A DNA stretch of 64,000 nt. Origin: Haberlea rhodopensis. Taxonomy: Eukaryota; Streptophyta; Magnoliopsida; Lamiales; Gesneriaceae. A program made the translations under genes and the position numbers. How positions within the stretch are numbered: the first letter of the stretch is position 1; each line of letters begins with the position of its first letter. Below the pieces are notes generated by a model, which did not search any database, had not been told where the DNA came from, and saw only the letters and a program-made list of their open reading frames with translations. The stretch covers positions 1,426,001 to 1,490,000 of the forward strand of contig CAJQUN010000055.1 of assembly GCA_907163345.1 (NCBI GenBank), read 5' to 3'. Shown here piece by piece: positions 31,868 to 45,393 of the stretch.

Positions 31868-32844
31868 CAGAATACTGGCCGAATAATTAGGTGGAACAAG
31901 GATTTAGGTAATATATTATATTGGCTGTGTGCGTACATAATATATGAGGGTTGCAAGTTATGTGTAGAATATTGTTTGTGATCTCCATCCTTTTTGAGTT
32001 TCATTATCTACTTGAAAAGTGTGGTTAGATTACTGACAGGGGGATATCTGTAAAGGAAAATCTTACAGAACGAGGGAAATTTGTATTGGCTACGTAAATA
32101 TGGATTCTTCATTTGAAAGAATTGAAGGAAAAGTTTCATTATAATGTGGCCTCTTGTAACTTGGATTCGTTTCTTCTGCGTTGTACCTTTCATGAAAGAA
32201 CTTTAGAAAATTGGGATAAATGGATTTGTTGTGAAATGATTTTGTATTTTGATTGATTGAAAATTGTAAAAAAAAAAAAGCGTGATTATGATTCGATCCA
32301 AATTAACAAACATGTATACTAATTCTTGTCAAAGAATTAGGGAAAATGAGGGATTTACAAAGAAAGAACAGAGAGAACGATAGAAAGACCAGAGAAGACG
32401 AATGAGAGAAGAATAGGGTAAAATACCACTCATTCGAAGATATGAATGATTGCTTGGAAAAACTCTGAAAATCTCAAAATGAAGAGTGAAATAATGGTCA
32501 TTCAAGTACTTTCCTGTTTTATGTGGATCAGCATGTCTTTCCATGTATTAAGTTTGAGCCACCGATAAAATTCCATTTCAAAGAGAATCTAGACTCCGCA
32601 AAGATGGATTGTTGCTATAACTATTCGAACTGCAAAGATGAATTGCATTTTAAAACAAGTCTTAAGATATCACCATCAGCACATTGCTCAATTTACTCTA
32701 CAATTTGAAATTGAAATAACCATAATAATCGCCTAGTAGACAGTCTTTTCCAGTAACTTCGTTCATCAATCATCACAAAAAGATTCCAACTTACTCCCGT
32801 GAAAATGGTGCAAGACTTCACAAAATAGTCATCTTCTTGCTCCG
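31868..32844. other. Intergenic between convergent DUF740-like gene and mL41
   Basis: 3' flanks of both genes. AT-rich with a short A run near 32268-32279. No gene recognised. Confidence 0.5.
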
Positions 32845-34500
32845 TCATTTAGCTGAATCAGACGACTCAGTCGACTTAACTTCTCTTGCGCACTGAGATA
32901 CATAGGGTTTTAGCTGCAAAGAAGCAGAACCACATGAACTGAAGCATCGGAAGTAAGAACAAATCAAAGAATTTTGATAGCTTTCTTCGTGATGACAGAA
33001 AACCTAGTATTTATCCATCGAAAGCATTCATGTCTGCGCCCGTAAGTTTTTCAATATTCTAAGGGGAGAGGGTACATGATTGGCTCACACATCACAAATA
33101 AATGTGTTTGGTCTATGTCAAGCTCATGTACGAAAAGGAAAATTTGAGCATTTGAAACAGAACTGACCAATTCAGAAGCTGACTTCGAGTCTGCAAAGGC
33201 TCAGCTAGAACTGGGGAAATGCTAGTAGGTCATATTTTTTTATAAAGTTTATAATAGCTGATTTTTTATATACCCTGATGGATCAGCTTAATATCCAAAA
33301 CCACAAAGAGAAAAATACAAAATAAAAACAACATTAGAAAATAAAACATCGACCAGAAAACTTCTATGTATGGATTATATTTGAAATTTAAACTTTGGGA
33401 ATTAAAAATTGGAGGACAAGAAAGACAAAAATAAACAGGGTAAGAGAACACCAATTCCTAGTGTAGTTCCACTACAAAGAAAGGATTTGCTGAAAACAAA
33501 GACAACATACAGGAAATCAAGTGATATCCTATTATACTAAAAATATAACTGAAATCATAAAGCAGCCGCTAGCCATCAGAAATACTAAGCTATCTTATAC
33601 ATCTCCTCAAAGATTAAAGTACTTCGACTCTCCCTTATTGCTACTATGATCTTGTGATATGAATGTATTTCGTACGTACCTTGAAGCTAGTCAAATCTGG
33701 TACTATGTAGTGTGGCAACTTTTCAGGCATTACAACATAACCACCTGCATAAACACCAAGTTACTCTGTTATCAAGAAACTTTTATTTGTATGTGCCTCT
33801 CATTCATTAAACTCATAAATCATTCACAGTATCAGTATGCATTGCCCCTTTGAAGAGGAGAAGTGAAAATATTAGCATGAACAGACCAAATCACTTGCGT
33901 TAACCAATAGAAATGAGAACATTGTATCCAAAAGGACAAACTTTCTCCATAGTTCCTTCTTTTCCCACTGCAGTGATTATTTTCTTACTTTATAAACAGA
34001 AACAAACACGAGAAAAACAATGAAGAGAAAAAGAACAATTGTATGTTGTTGCACAAAAGCTTTTTCTTTGATTATTTTAAAATATTTTCTGAAAAAAAAA
34101 CTGTCATTATTTACAATGTAAGAATTTCACCTAGCTTCTTCTGCACTTGGAAACAACCCATAAGCTCGTGAAATTGTCATGAGTTCAACCTCAGGAGCGC
34201 TTTCTTGAACTCAATTTCTATTTCTTTGATTCAAGCTTCACCACGAGTAAAAATATTTTAAGCTTGTTGAGCTCGAGGTCGAGATCATGAAATTTGATGA
34301 GCTTGTAAAAGTCTACAGCTTATGAAATTTTACCAGCAATTGATTAGAGATATACCTTTGCGAGTGTGAAAGCCAGTGGGTTTGCAATTCTTTCCCTTGT
34401 AAAAACCTCGAGGACACTTCTTTGTTGTCAGGATATCAAGTGATGAGGTTCGCTTCCGTCTAAACGCCCTCCCTATCCCCAATATCAGCCCAAGCGCCAT
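32845..34500 (-). CDS. MRPL41: Mitochondrial large-subunit ribosomal protein mL41, 3 exons
   Basis: A structural protein of the mitochondrial ribosome large subunit. Minus-strand exons 34500-34356, 33744-33680 and 32913-32845 have GT-AG introns and join to 92 residues. The N-terminus MALGLILGIGRAFRRKRTSS is the conserved plant start; then CPRGFYKGKNCKPTGFHTRK, and in exon 2 GGYVVMPEKLPHYIVPDL, the family core. Exon 3 begins LKPYVSQCAREVK and ends in a serine-rich tail. Plant members are about this short. It is divergent from GBP, with 1.1 kb between start codons, and convergent with the DUF740-like gene. A 5' UTR intron is possible but not resolved. Confidence 0.9.
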
Positions 34501-35584
34501 CTTAAATCGTTTTGTCTACTCCTCCTCCTGAAATCTCAAACCAAAACACAATAATATTTTGTCCGGTGAATTCAAGGTCAGCATTTTAAGCAAATATATA
34601 AATTCACGACCTAAAACAAAAGTGAAAACCTACAATCAGAACTAAACAGCCAAGACACAAAATTGCTCGATTTTGGCAGCTGTGTTCAATTTCACCAAAA
34701 TCAAACAAAACTAAAAATTGATCAATAATAATGTCAAGAGTGTGTTTAAATTTACAATCAGTTGGAAAAAAAATTGAGGCTCGATTTGACAGAAATATTC
34801 GAAGAACAAAGGACAATCGATGCTTACTCACCTCGAGAGCTAATGATTGCCAGACAATAAATAATAAATTATCTAATTTCATCATAAATTTGGGTGAGAC
34901 AGCCGTTGTTTATGGTATCAAAGCCTGTTAGTGTCAACGTTTAAAACTCGTAAACAATAATTATACTTATATTAAATATTCATTTATAGGAATAAATCGA
35001 TCCACAAATGAGTAAGAATGCTAGAGAATAAATAATAAATTGTCTAATCTCTCTACAAGTTCGGACTTTTAAATGAGACTACGGTTCTTTAAACGAGCGC
35101 TTAAAGTTTTCATCACTGGCCCAACATTTCGTTGTATATTTGATTCAGGGAAAGCCCAAAAATAAAATAAAATAATATTTTTTAATTATCATTTCTATCG
35201 ATTTGTATATTCCAAAGAAAGAAAGAATTGGCTTTGCTTTTAAAAATCTTGAAACTGAAATACAAACCGAACTGTTTCTATTCTAAATTCTTTTTTATTT
35301 AGAGAAATTACATTTTAGAAATTTTTTAAAAATAGATATAAAATACATTATTATTAGAAAGTCTATTTTAATAAAAATATATTATAATTTAATTTACATA
35401 TTTTTATCTTATTAAGAAAAAAAAAACAGCGATCAGCCGTGAAGCTGAAACAGTAGCCCCTAAGTTTCTAATCTGAATCGGTGCGTCTACGCAACGAAGA
35501 CTGGTGCGGCGGTGCTCCATAACCGGCGGCGTGCACTTTCCCCTCTTATTTTTTTATTTATTAATTAAAAATAAGAAGAAGAAA
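34501..35584. promoter_or_regulatory. Shared divergent promoter region of mL41 and GBP
   Basis: 1,084 bp between the two start codons. It holds both 5' UTRs and promoters. No clear TATA box on either side; the GBP side has purine-rich leader sequence next to its ATG. No independent gene seen. Confidence 0.5.
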
Positions 35585-38500
35585 ATGAAGACTCTACCAC
35601 TACCAACCTCCTTCCTTAATCTACGCCACCTCTCTCCTTTTTCCAATCTTAACAACATTAATAATTCACTGCTTCGTTGCCACTCATCTTCTGTGATCCT
35701 TCGCCGCCGCCGCCGGACGCCTCTGATCCAATCCATGGCCGCCTCCACCAGTTCCGACCTTAATCAGGTATTGCTAATTTTTATTAATTCCTCTTGAATT
35801 TTCTTTTCTTAGTTATCAAGGCGTGTACCGAAGTCGGAGAAGAGGGCTTTATCTGATTTTGGCGAAAAATCATATTTTTTTGAATTATTACTTTTTTCTT
35901 CATTTCGTTGTTGGATTTTTCCACCAACGATTGAGCAAAACTTGTATGATACAGAAATGCATATGAAACCGATGCTTTTTTCGTTGGAGAAAACTGAGCT
36001 CCTTTCTTTCATTTTATTTATTGGTAGATGGATTTTTGGATTCCGTGTGGTGGATTAGACAACCTATTACATTTTGAGAGCCAAACCGATATTTTAAAGC
36101 AACAATGCAAAAAACTGAACGTCTTCTATATCAAGTGCCCTTGTCTTATGGCTAATATGCATTCTGACCACCTAAAACAATATTGGTACAAAAGCTCATG
36201 TCATTTTAAAAATGTTGCTAAAACTCCTTCTCCTCCATTAAAGTGATTGAATGCATAATTTTTGTGATTTTTTGACTTTTTTACTCACCATTCACCATAA
36301 TGACTCAACTGCACATTCTTAGAATATTAAAATTGAAGGATATTTTTCAATACATTCTGTAAGTAATTAAAAAGACAGTATTAATAGCTAACTTTTAAAC
36401 TTCTATTTCTCGCATATTTCTTGCATATGCTGATTAGTTAATGAAAAGAAAGAGCCTTTAGTTTTCGTAGGATAGAGTAAAGTCTCTAGGAGTAAGTAGA
36501 AAGAGTTAAAAAGAAAAACCAGTTATGTCATTTTAACACATTATTGAAGAACAGGTTTTTAGCCAAATTTTAAAATCATAGGCGTTTTGTGCCTATTTTT
36601 TAGGGATTCTTTTGTCACTTTCGCATTTCAAAGGGGCCTAATTCATTTCAACCCGTAGTTCACTCATTTCTTTCGCATGATGCTTATTGATAATTTTTGC
36701 GTTGAAAAGAGTCTGTGTTACTGCCGTGGATGGTAACTGATGAGGTATTGGATAATTTAATATTTTTGGGAGCCAAAATTACATTTTTGAAGAAATAATT
36801 GACTATAAAAATCTGAGCAATTTTGTTCCTGATTTTCTTGTTTATTTCATTTGGTTTATTCATGATGTTTGCGCAGAACGATTCGGTATCAACTACTGCT
36901 AATGTTAATAATGATGTCTTTCAACTCATTCAAGCTCACCAGAATAAGGCTTCAAGGTTAACTCCCATACAGGAAGTTAAGACATTTCTGCACCACAGCT
37001 TACGTGGAGTACTCTCAACTTTCTCCATGGTAATCTTGAAGGTGTATACAAATTAATGATTCACTAAATTTATGTCGTGTATTAAGCGTTAATCTGTATG
37101 CTACAGAAGCACGAGGGCTATCCAGCTGGATCGATGGTTGACTTTGCTTGTGATTCTTATGGAGCTCCAATATTGGCTGTAAGTGATTTGGCAGTTCATA
37201 CAAAGGTATGCACACAATCTTGAATTCAGTGTAGAAAACGTAGAGTTTTTGTATTGATCTTGTATTTAAATTTAATTTTCTAATGGTAATCCAGAACCTT
37301 TTGGCTAACCCCAAATGCTCATTGCTTGTGGCAAAGGATCCCCTAGACCGAACTGAGTTAGTAGTCACTGTGCATGGTGATGCCGTCCCAGTAAGCATTA
37401 CTACTTTCATCATTTTACCATTCTTGTTTATCATCTCTTTTAACGGTGAATCCATAGAAAGCCTATGTGGCTCTTGTTGGGGATTGAAAATTATCCCCAA
37501 TGTTCTGTGTGGGCTGTTTATGTTGCAACAACGAAGTGTGGTGTTTATACTATTATATGATTTTAAAAAATTGAATTGCGTCGTTATAACCATTTATATC
37601 TGTTGGTGGCAAAACAGACAGTTGATCTTTAAATTGTTAATAGAGTCAATGATATATGTTCGATTCCGATGAGTTGTAAGTTGGTGTGATGATTGGAATT
37701 AGGATTTTTGAGACCAACAACCGCGCCATTTTGTAGGGCTGCCTGTGTGGTGTAATGATTGACACATGACACTTGGATTGCTATGTGATTTAAATATTTG
37801 AGTTACGTCTTTACCACTACAGTTTTTGTTATAGCAACAAATGTTCTGCCTTACAGTTTCTTACCCGCAAGCTTTTTTTTTTAAACTCCCATCCAAACTT
37901 GAATATTTGGTGTTTAATATAGGTCCCTGGAAATCAAAGGGAAGAAATTCGAGCAACATATTTGGGCCAGCATCCAAATGCGTTTTGGGTAATCTTTTGA
38001 AATGCTTAATATTGCTTCCTCAAATTTCTGACCAATATGCATTGGTAATATTTGATAGATAAACCCTTTTGAAGGTTGACTTTGGTGACTTCCAATTTCT
38101 TCTCATTGAACCAAAGGTCGTTCAATATGTCTCAGGAGTTGCAACAGCTTTATTAGGTTCAGGAGGTTTGAATTGCCAATCTTACCTGTTTTTTAGTAAC
38201 TTATTTCCCGTGTTCTTTTTCATTCCATATCATGCCTTCGTAGCTTCTTTCTGTTCTGGAAGATTTATGATATTTTCATTGCTGTCCACTTTACTTTCAG
38301 AATTTAGCAGAGAGGAGTTTAGAACAGCAATAGTGGATCCTATATATCAATTCTCAAAGCCCATTACGGTATTGCGAGAAGTGATTGTGATATCGTGAAC
38401 TATCCTTACTGGTTTTGCTACGCGATAGTTTAACTTATGCTACACAATTTTTCAGTCCCATATGAATAAAGATCATACTGAAGATACAAAACTGATTGTA

Positions 38501-39030
38501 CAGCACGGTACATCTGTCCCGGTAACATTGAAGGTTTCCGAAACATTTCCTTTTCATCCATAATGAAGGGATTTTAACATATGTCAAACAATTTTTCCAG
38601 GTTGATTTTGCCCAAATGTTGGATGTAGACAGTCTGGGCTTCAATGTGAAGGTTATATTTGACTATCTTCTATGTCCCTATTTTACGTGTTCTCTCTCTT
38701 TAGTAGCTCATATCCTGAACATGCGTCATATTTTGTTGCATCAATGTCATAAATTGTCAAAATATCTTTCAGGCTGGCTATGAAGGGAACACTTTTAAGC
38801 TTCGAATTCCTTTTCCCAGGCGTGCAGCCGACAGAAAGTGAGTCATCATACACCAAGCTGTTCAATCCCAGTTCTTTATGCAGTTTGGAGATAATGAAAT
38901 AAAATTATTCATCAAAATACGATCTTTGTGTACCAGTCTCATTCTCTCTCATCAAATTTTATACAATAGGGATGTAAAGACACTCATAGTCGAAATGCTT
39001 CAAGCGGCCAAGGCCTCCAAAGCTGCTTGA
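35585..39030 (+). CDS. GBP: Glutamyl-tRNA reductase-binding protein, chloroplastic, 11 exons
   Basis: In the chloroplast this protein binds glutamyl-tRNA reductase, the first committed enzyme of tetrapyrrole synthesis, and helps control its stability and partition. Exons: 35585-35767, 36877-37029, 37107-37205, 37295-37390, 37923-37988, 38075-38165, 38301-38368, 38456-38521, 38601-38651, 38773-38837, 38970-39030. They give 332 residues. The first 50 or so residues are Ser/Leu/Arg-rich and acid-poor, a transit peptide. The FMN-binding split-barrel-like region follows (GVLSTFSMKHEGYPAGSMVD, LLANPKCSLLVAKDP, VHGDAVP, VVQYVSGVATALLGSG). The C-terminal half has the DUF2470-like part with SHMNKDH and FAQMLDVDSLGFNVKAG. 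The start at 35585 is preferred over an in-frame ATG at 35504 because the latter adds a poly-lysine leader. Confidence 0.92.
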
Positions 39031-40311
39031 TTACATTCACGAAGGTCCGATTTTGGGATTTATCTATGCTCGTTTTCTGTGCAGTATCCGGCTATATGTC
39101 CTCTTCTGACTTTTTAACATTATATTCCGCAGATAGCTTTCTTGGTTATGCCAAGAACGATATTAAGGGACGTAAATGGGCACGAACCTTCTACTTCCTG
39201 CAAAGTTTATAATCAATAGCGTGTAATCAATTATCAACAGTTGTAGAGATTATCACTGAGATATTGCAATTTCAACTCAGCAGTACCATAACATATGTAT
39301 TTATGGAGGAACGATGATCAAGAATATACAGCGTGGGCATGTTTCAAGGTAGATATAATGTTGAATATATTTTCTTTATTACATGTCAAAACAATCATGT
39401 CATAACGTTAATCTGTCGTGCCGATCACATACAAGTGAAATGATGGATTCTGCTAGCAACAAATTTATATTTTTTCTCAATGTAAATATTCAAATGTATA
39501 TCATTCTGTAACATAACATGTTCTTTTTTGCCATGCTAAAAGATCCACAAGTTTGCTTATGCTATCACAGTACTCATGATGTAAATACTAAGAATTGTTG
39601 AATTATGTTAGAACAGGCTTTAAACTTTAGATTATGTTTCAATAATCCGCCGGAATTGATCTAGAGATGGCTCATTAAATAATAGTATAAGGGCAAGACT
39701 AAAAATTCAAAGCTTACGAGATCAAAATAAGGGTAAAATCATAATTTTAGTACTTAGTAGTATAACAGCACGTATTTTCATGAAAAGACTTGACAATGGA
39801 CTCAAATTGTCTTTTCATACCACAGCCTAAGCTGTAATATTAAAGTACTTTTGAAAATACAAATTGACCTTCAACAAAGACAACATCAGTTCACACTGTT
39901 TGTGTGACACAAACCCTTTTTCATGCAGATTTAGAAATGGCCGGACGCAATAAACATGCAATGATATTGTAGTATTAATTAATTAACCACTCTAATTTCT
40001 CAAGACATCCACCACCGCTGCGGCCGCTAATGACAAGACGGAAACAAAAAGGAAAATACATTTATAAATTATCCGTTCCATTATGATCACCCAAGATGAG
40101 ATAGATTTTATAAACGGAAGGAAAAATAAATGAAAAATATAAAAATCAAGAAATGAGTGAATTACTAGAGTTGCTTCTTCTTCTTCTTTAACTCGTAATA
40201 CTTTCTTTTACATTCATCGTGCCTTCTTTTCTTGGATGAACGATACAGTTTTCTGAGATTCGAATTCGAGAAAAAGGAACCCTAAAAAGTGCCCAACAGT
40301 TGAGGCTACAC
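39031..40311. other. Intergenic between convergent GBP and KANADI genes
   Basis: 3' flanks of both genes. No gene recognised. Confidence 0.5.
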
Positions 40312-43300
40312 CTACACGAGATGACCATTGTCGTGGAACTTTTCATTGTTGAGGCCTAGTGTGAACTCCAAACTTGGGTTTTTATAAGTTTCTCCATTCG
40401 TTTCCTGCATGCATTTATTTAACATAAGCAACTATAAATATACAAAAAATATATATATATATCAAGTTTATTAATAAACATAATATATGTGTACATATAA
40501 GATTCATATGTGTTTATATTAATTAATAACGTTCTCTCAGTTGACTACACACTTTACTATATTTTGCAGACCATTTCTATAGTTTGTTCTTATGGATCTT
40601 CATTTTATAAAACTTTTGTTCCCATGAGTTACTCTATGTTACATGTTATAAGTAAGCTATTCTGGTAATGCTAATATTGTAATAGGCTAATAACGAGAAA
40701 ACTTTTAAAAAATCATTTTATCAAGTTCTTGACTGTAAAACTTAATTACCTCCATTAAATGAGCGGACGACGATTTGATGAAGCTGTGCGGCTCACCAGC
40801 ATTTGTTTGTAACCAACCCTCTCTACTACTGAAATATTGAAATATAAACTTACTTTGTTGAATTAATTAAACAAACTGGCCAACATTTAAATATTGCAAG
40901 ATAGATGATAGATCATGTACAAATCCTAATTACAAGAGAATAGTATACAACAACTATAGATGATAACTTTACCATCTAAACTATGATGATAAGGAACAAC
41001 TGATTGCAGATACTCATCACGTTTGTTACACAACTTTTGAAATTGGATTATTTCATTTTAAAACAAAGTGAAATTTTACTTTTTTTGAAACAAAGTGAAA
41101 TTTTACTTTTTTTAAAAATGCACATGAAAAATTAAGAAATTTTAAAGTTATGGAGGAGGAGGAGGAGGCGAATCGTTTCCTCTTGCACTCTGCTGGATCT
41201 GCCCCTTCTTCTAGACTCTCCATGAACTCCTATTACATTTCGCATCATGAAATGGATGTATAATGACTAAGGTGGAGGATCTTTGTATTGCCCTCGTTTT
41301 TCATCAATCACACAAAGAAGGTTATCAAAAGACAAATGAGAGGAGGAGAAAAGAGAGAGCACCATGCCCTCAAACGAAAAAATAGCCTACAATTGATTTT
41401 ATAATTTTTTTTTTAAAAATAGTGTAAAACCATACATGAGGTATTATAATATTTTATGAAATGAAATGTTATATTATTGCAAATTGTTTGCCATATATGC
41501 ATCAATTTTAACAATATATGTGTAAAGTGTAATACAACCATCGTCCCACATTGGTTGTGGATAAAAGTTTAAAATCGTTTATAATGACTTATTTGACTAC
41601 TGTAGGAACTCAGATTAACCATTTACTTTGTAGAGCAATGACAGATACTAATAGTTGCTATAGTAGCTCATGTCACCGGCGACTTTAATGAAAGATTGGG
41701 AGCTAGTGAAAAAAGGAGAGGTCCGCTAGTATGCACTAGAAGAATAGCAGTCACGCTTACGCGGGCCTGTGCCCGGGGCGTGACATAAAGTGTGAGTATT
41801 ATCAAATAAAAGCAACCTTTAAACAAAGCCATACGCCAAAATTTAATGAACAAACAACTTAAAATTTTTCTAGCACATAGCATATAGTTTTAGAAAAGTT
41901 AAATAGGAATCGAACTTAAGAGTCACCATCAATAAAGTTTGAATTAAAGCAGAAACTTTTTATGGGGTGAAAAATTATTCACCAAATTCAGACAAAAGAG
42001 TTGGCGAAAATTCAAAATCCTAAAAAAGGAAACAATATCTTAAACAAGAAAATGATGAAGTAGAAAAAGAACCCTCCTGCTGAAACCATAAGTACAAAAC
42101 TTAAAATTCACACATAAGCAGAAAACAGCATCGTTTGGGAGTTAGGAACCTGTTTGTTTTAACATTTTTGACAAGTGATATGATATTGCCAAAGAAATTA
42201 TTGTTGCTGTCAGAATAATTTCATTGAATTTAACATGAAAATTGCTCGGGCAATAACATTTTCCTTTTGACAACGCATGAATTAACCTATTTGATTTACC
42301 GAGAAAGAGGAATTATTCAAACAAAATAAACGGCAAAAAACTGGATTATTTTTATATTTAAAAATAATTTCTGTGGATTATATTTAATTAATCCTAAAAA
42401 TTCTAGAATTGAAAATTTTAATATCATATGAGATCATTTTTTAAATTTATCTTCAAATTCCAAAGAACTCAAGTCTAAATTCAAACTTGAGAATCATAGG
42501 CTGTTCCGGTACACGCGCACAAACACACATATATTATTTTTTAAGAACATATTACTCCAATCAGCAAAGAAAAAATATTTTATTACGTGGTTGCTTTACT
42601 TTATCTTAAATATTTTTACCTTTTAATATTACTTTTGTTTCTCTAACTTTTCTAATGAATCCAAATCACAGATTAATTTTCTGAACCAGTTTGATATTAC
42701 ATTTTTCTATTATAGATACTAAATATTCATTACGTCTTATACTAGATTGTAAGTGTCACTATAATATTAACATCAAATGAAGAGCAAAATTTTGGTCTGA
42801 ATGAAAGAATAATATCGGTCAATCTCAGGTGAAAATCTTCCGAAATCGAAGATTATAAATAAAGAAAAGCAAAGAAGTAAGTAAAGTAAAAGCTGACGCA
42901 AGAACCCTTTCGAAATGGTGGACGTGAGTTCACATTTGTAAATTTCGGCATGCAAAACGAATTCATTATTATTCCATGATATATAATACTTGTCCTAAAT
43001 CAACATTGTAAAATAACCTACGCAAATATCAAACCGAGTTTTAAGCACCGATCAGTTTATCACATTATTTCCTTGGCATACAAAAAGAGTAAAAAAGATT
43101 ATTAATATTATTAAATTTTTTTTTGCCTACACAAATTATTCGAGTTTCTTATCTTTTATTTCCTAAACTTTTTGTTTGTTTCAAGGCTCTTTATCATAGA
43201 TTTTTTTTTTCCTTTTCCTTTTCAGAATAACTTGTTAACTGCGTACCTAGAGGAGTTGCTCCACAATGTACCCGCAGTGGAAGGGTAATCAACATCTTGT

Positions 43301-45393
43301 TGCAAAGAACCATCAATTCCTCCTCCTCTTTGGTCCATGAATCGGCCTCGATCGCTGCTACCGCATCCGTTACCAATCGTGGAGAGGTCATCTTCACCTG
43401 ACCCATCGGAGTGCCCTTCAAGAAATATATGAAAAAACACCCGAAACGTCAAAAGATATGAAGATCCACTCATCTTTTGCATGTACATGATGTCTAGTCG
43501 GGAGACTGATCCAATGAGAACAAGTGAAAAGAGTCCTTTTTCCCGATTTATTTTTTGGGTTGCCCTTTTGAAGATAAGCATCATGTTTTTTGTAGGGAGT
43601 ACAAAATCATATAATTAATTACATAAACTTATTCAAATTAAGTTTAATGATCGATGAAAGGAGCTCAGAGTGATTCATATGAAGTAAATGTGATCTGCAG
43701 CTAATGTACCTGAAGAAGCCGCAGGCTTGTCAGTTGTTTTAACAGTTCGATACATCTGTATTTCAGACCATTGAACAGACGAAAATTAAAATTCATTGGA
43801 ACTCCAAATAAATTAAAAAAGAAAAAGAAAAAGAAAGAAAAAACATAGGACTAGACAAAATATCGGTTAGTTTGATGTTGATCCTAAGGATATTCCGGAG
43901 TATTCCAGATCAATGAAAAATAGATCTATCCAGGACAATGTGTGTGGAAGCATAAACAATTTACCACACGGTCTAGCGCTACTCGTATTCCAAAGTACAG
44001 TAAGATTTCTGGACTCCTGAATCATGTCTTGTTTTCACCATTAATCTAAAAAATTAAATCATGTATTATCATTGAGAAATGATGACTTTTGTCCCACTGT
44101 GTAATAGATATATGTATATATATCGATTCATCCATCATCGATTTTTGTGCAAGAAAAGTAGACATCATAAACCCACAGAGCTTAGAGTGAAATGTAAGGA
44201 CGTTGGATTGAATGTATTTTCTTGGTCTCTTTTCTTTTACTTTTTTGACTTTTTTCTTTCGAAATAATGCAATAAGATATACCTGCAAATGGCTCTTGAC
44301 ATGAGCTAAAGTGAGATCCTTCACATCCATGAGCTCAAGCACAGATTTTGGAGTAGCCCCTGAAATACAAAACCAGTCAAATTTAGAAAATAATAATAAC
44401 TAAAACCCTGAAATTTTTTTCATCTAAATGATATGGGGAGAGAAAAAAAGAAAGCGTGAAAATTGGGCGGAAGAAACTAATAAGAAGCAAGACAGAAAAT
44501 AGAAGTATATAAATCATACTCTCATGGCCGCCTAGAAGCTCAACTGCATGCACAAACCGCGAGTGAAGTGTACTTGTCCACCTCATTCTCGGTGCCCTCA
44601 TGCTTCTTTTAGCCGGAAGCTTCGGCAGGAATCTTGATCTCAAAATGCCATTATGTGAAGCGTCGTGCGAAGCCCCCATTCCATACTGGTAAGAAGCTGC
44701 GACCCCACTTAACCTGGCGCTGCTACCGCCAGGGATACGGTAACCACCGCCAGGAAAAGATACATTAGAGCCCGGATTCAACATTGGCATGTGCGTATGA
44801 TCCAAACCACCACCGAAATACGGAGAACAGGGGTGATGCGAAACCGAAGAAGACGAAGAGCAAAACGAGGAGCAAGAAGAAGATGATGATGTTGACCAAG
44901 AAGGATAAGGGCCAAAAGGCATTTGGTAGTAGTACATCTTTGGATCTTTCTCTCTGGTGTGATTGTCCAGAGGGAGGAACGGGAATGGACGGTTGGGATA
45001 AACCGGAATCCCCTTTATCGGTCTCAGGCCGTCGGATACATCGAGCAAAGAAACCCCATTATTGATTTGATTCAGCTGGGGATTAGATTGGTGGTTGCTC
45101 AAATGGTGATAAGGGTTTTGGCGCTGTTCTTGGTGTGACGCCTCTGATGTGAAGAAATTCTTTTGAACAGGCCGGATTACTTCGTCGTTTGAGGGATGAG
45201 CTAGGGATAGCTCAATGAAAGAATTGCTGCAATTCTTTGGGTTTTTGTTGCTCCTCAAAAGATCAAAACTCGAAACTACTTCGCTTCCGCCGTTACAGAT
45301 TCCTGAGGAATTAGTGTTGGGAGGACTGATGTGAAGAGAAAGATCGGGAGCTTGTTTTGAAGAGGCCTCAATAAAAATCCCTTCCAAGGGCAT
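40312..45393 (-). CDS. KAN1: KANADI1-like GARP (G2-like) transcription factor
   Basis: A nuclear repressor that specifies abaxial organ identity. Minus-strand exons: 45393-44520, 44359-44283, 43755-43710, 43415-43247, and last exon 40404-40312. Exon 1 holds an N-terminal DLSL repression-like motif (PDLSLHISPP) and low-complexity Ser, His and Tyr regions. The GARP DNA-binding domain starts at residue 265: MRAPRMRWTSTLHSRFVHAV, then exon 2 RATPKSVLELMDVKDLTLAH and VKSHLQ, and exon 3 MYRTVKTTDKPAASS. Exon 4 has SGEDDLSTI and ends LWSNSSR, which is KAN1-like. The last exon has NPSLEFTLG, the conserved C-terminal EAR-type motif. Exon 4 ends in a phase that does not fit the last exon, so at least one coding exon between 40405 and 43246 is unplaced. 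Confidence 0.85.

Noticed and set aside
35504..35584. Upstream in-frame ATG for GBP
   Set aside because: It would place a Lys-rich, non-conserved segment before the Ser/Leu/Arg-rich transit peptide; the start at 35585 fits better.
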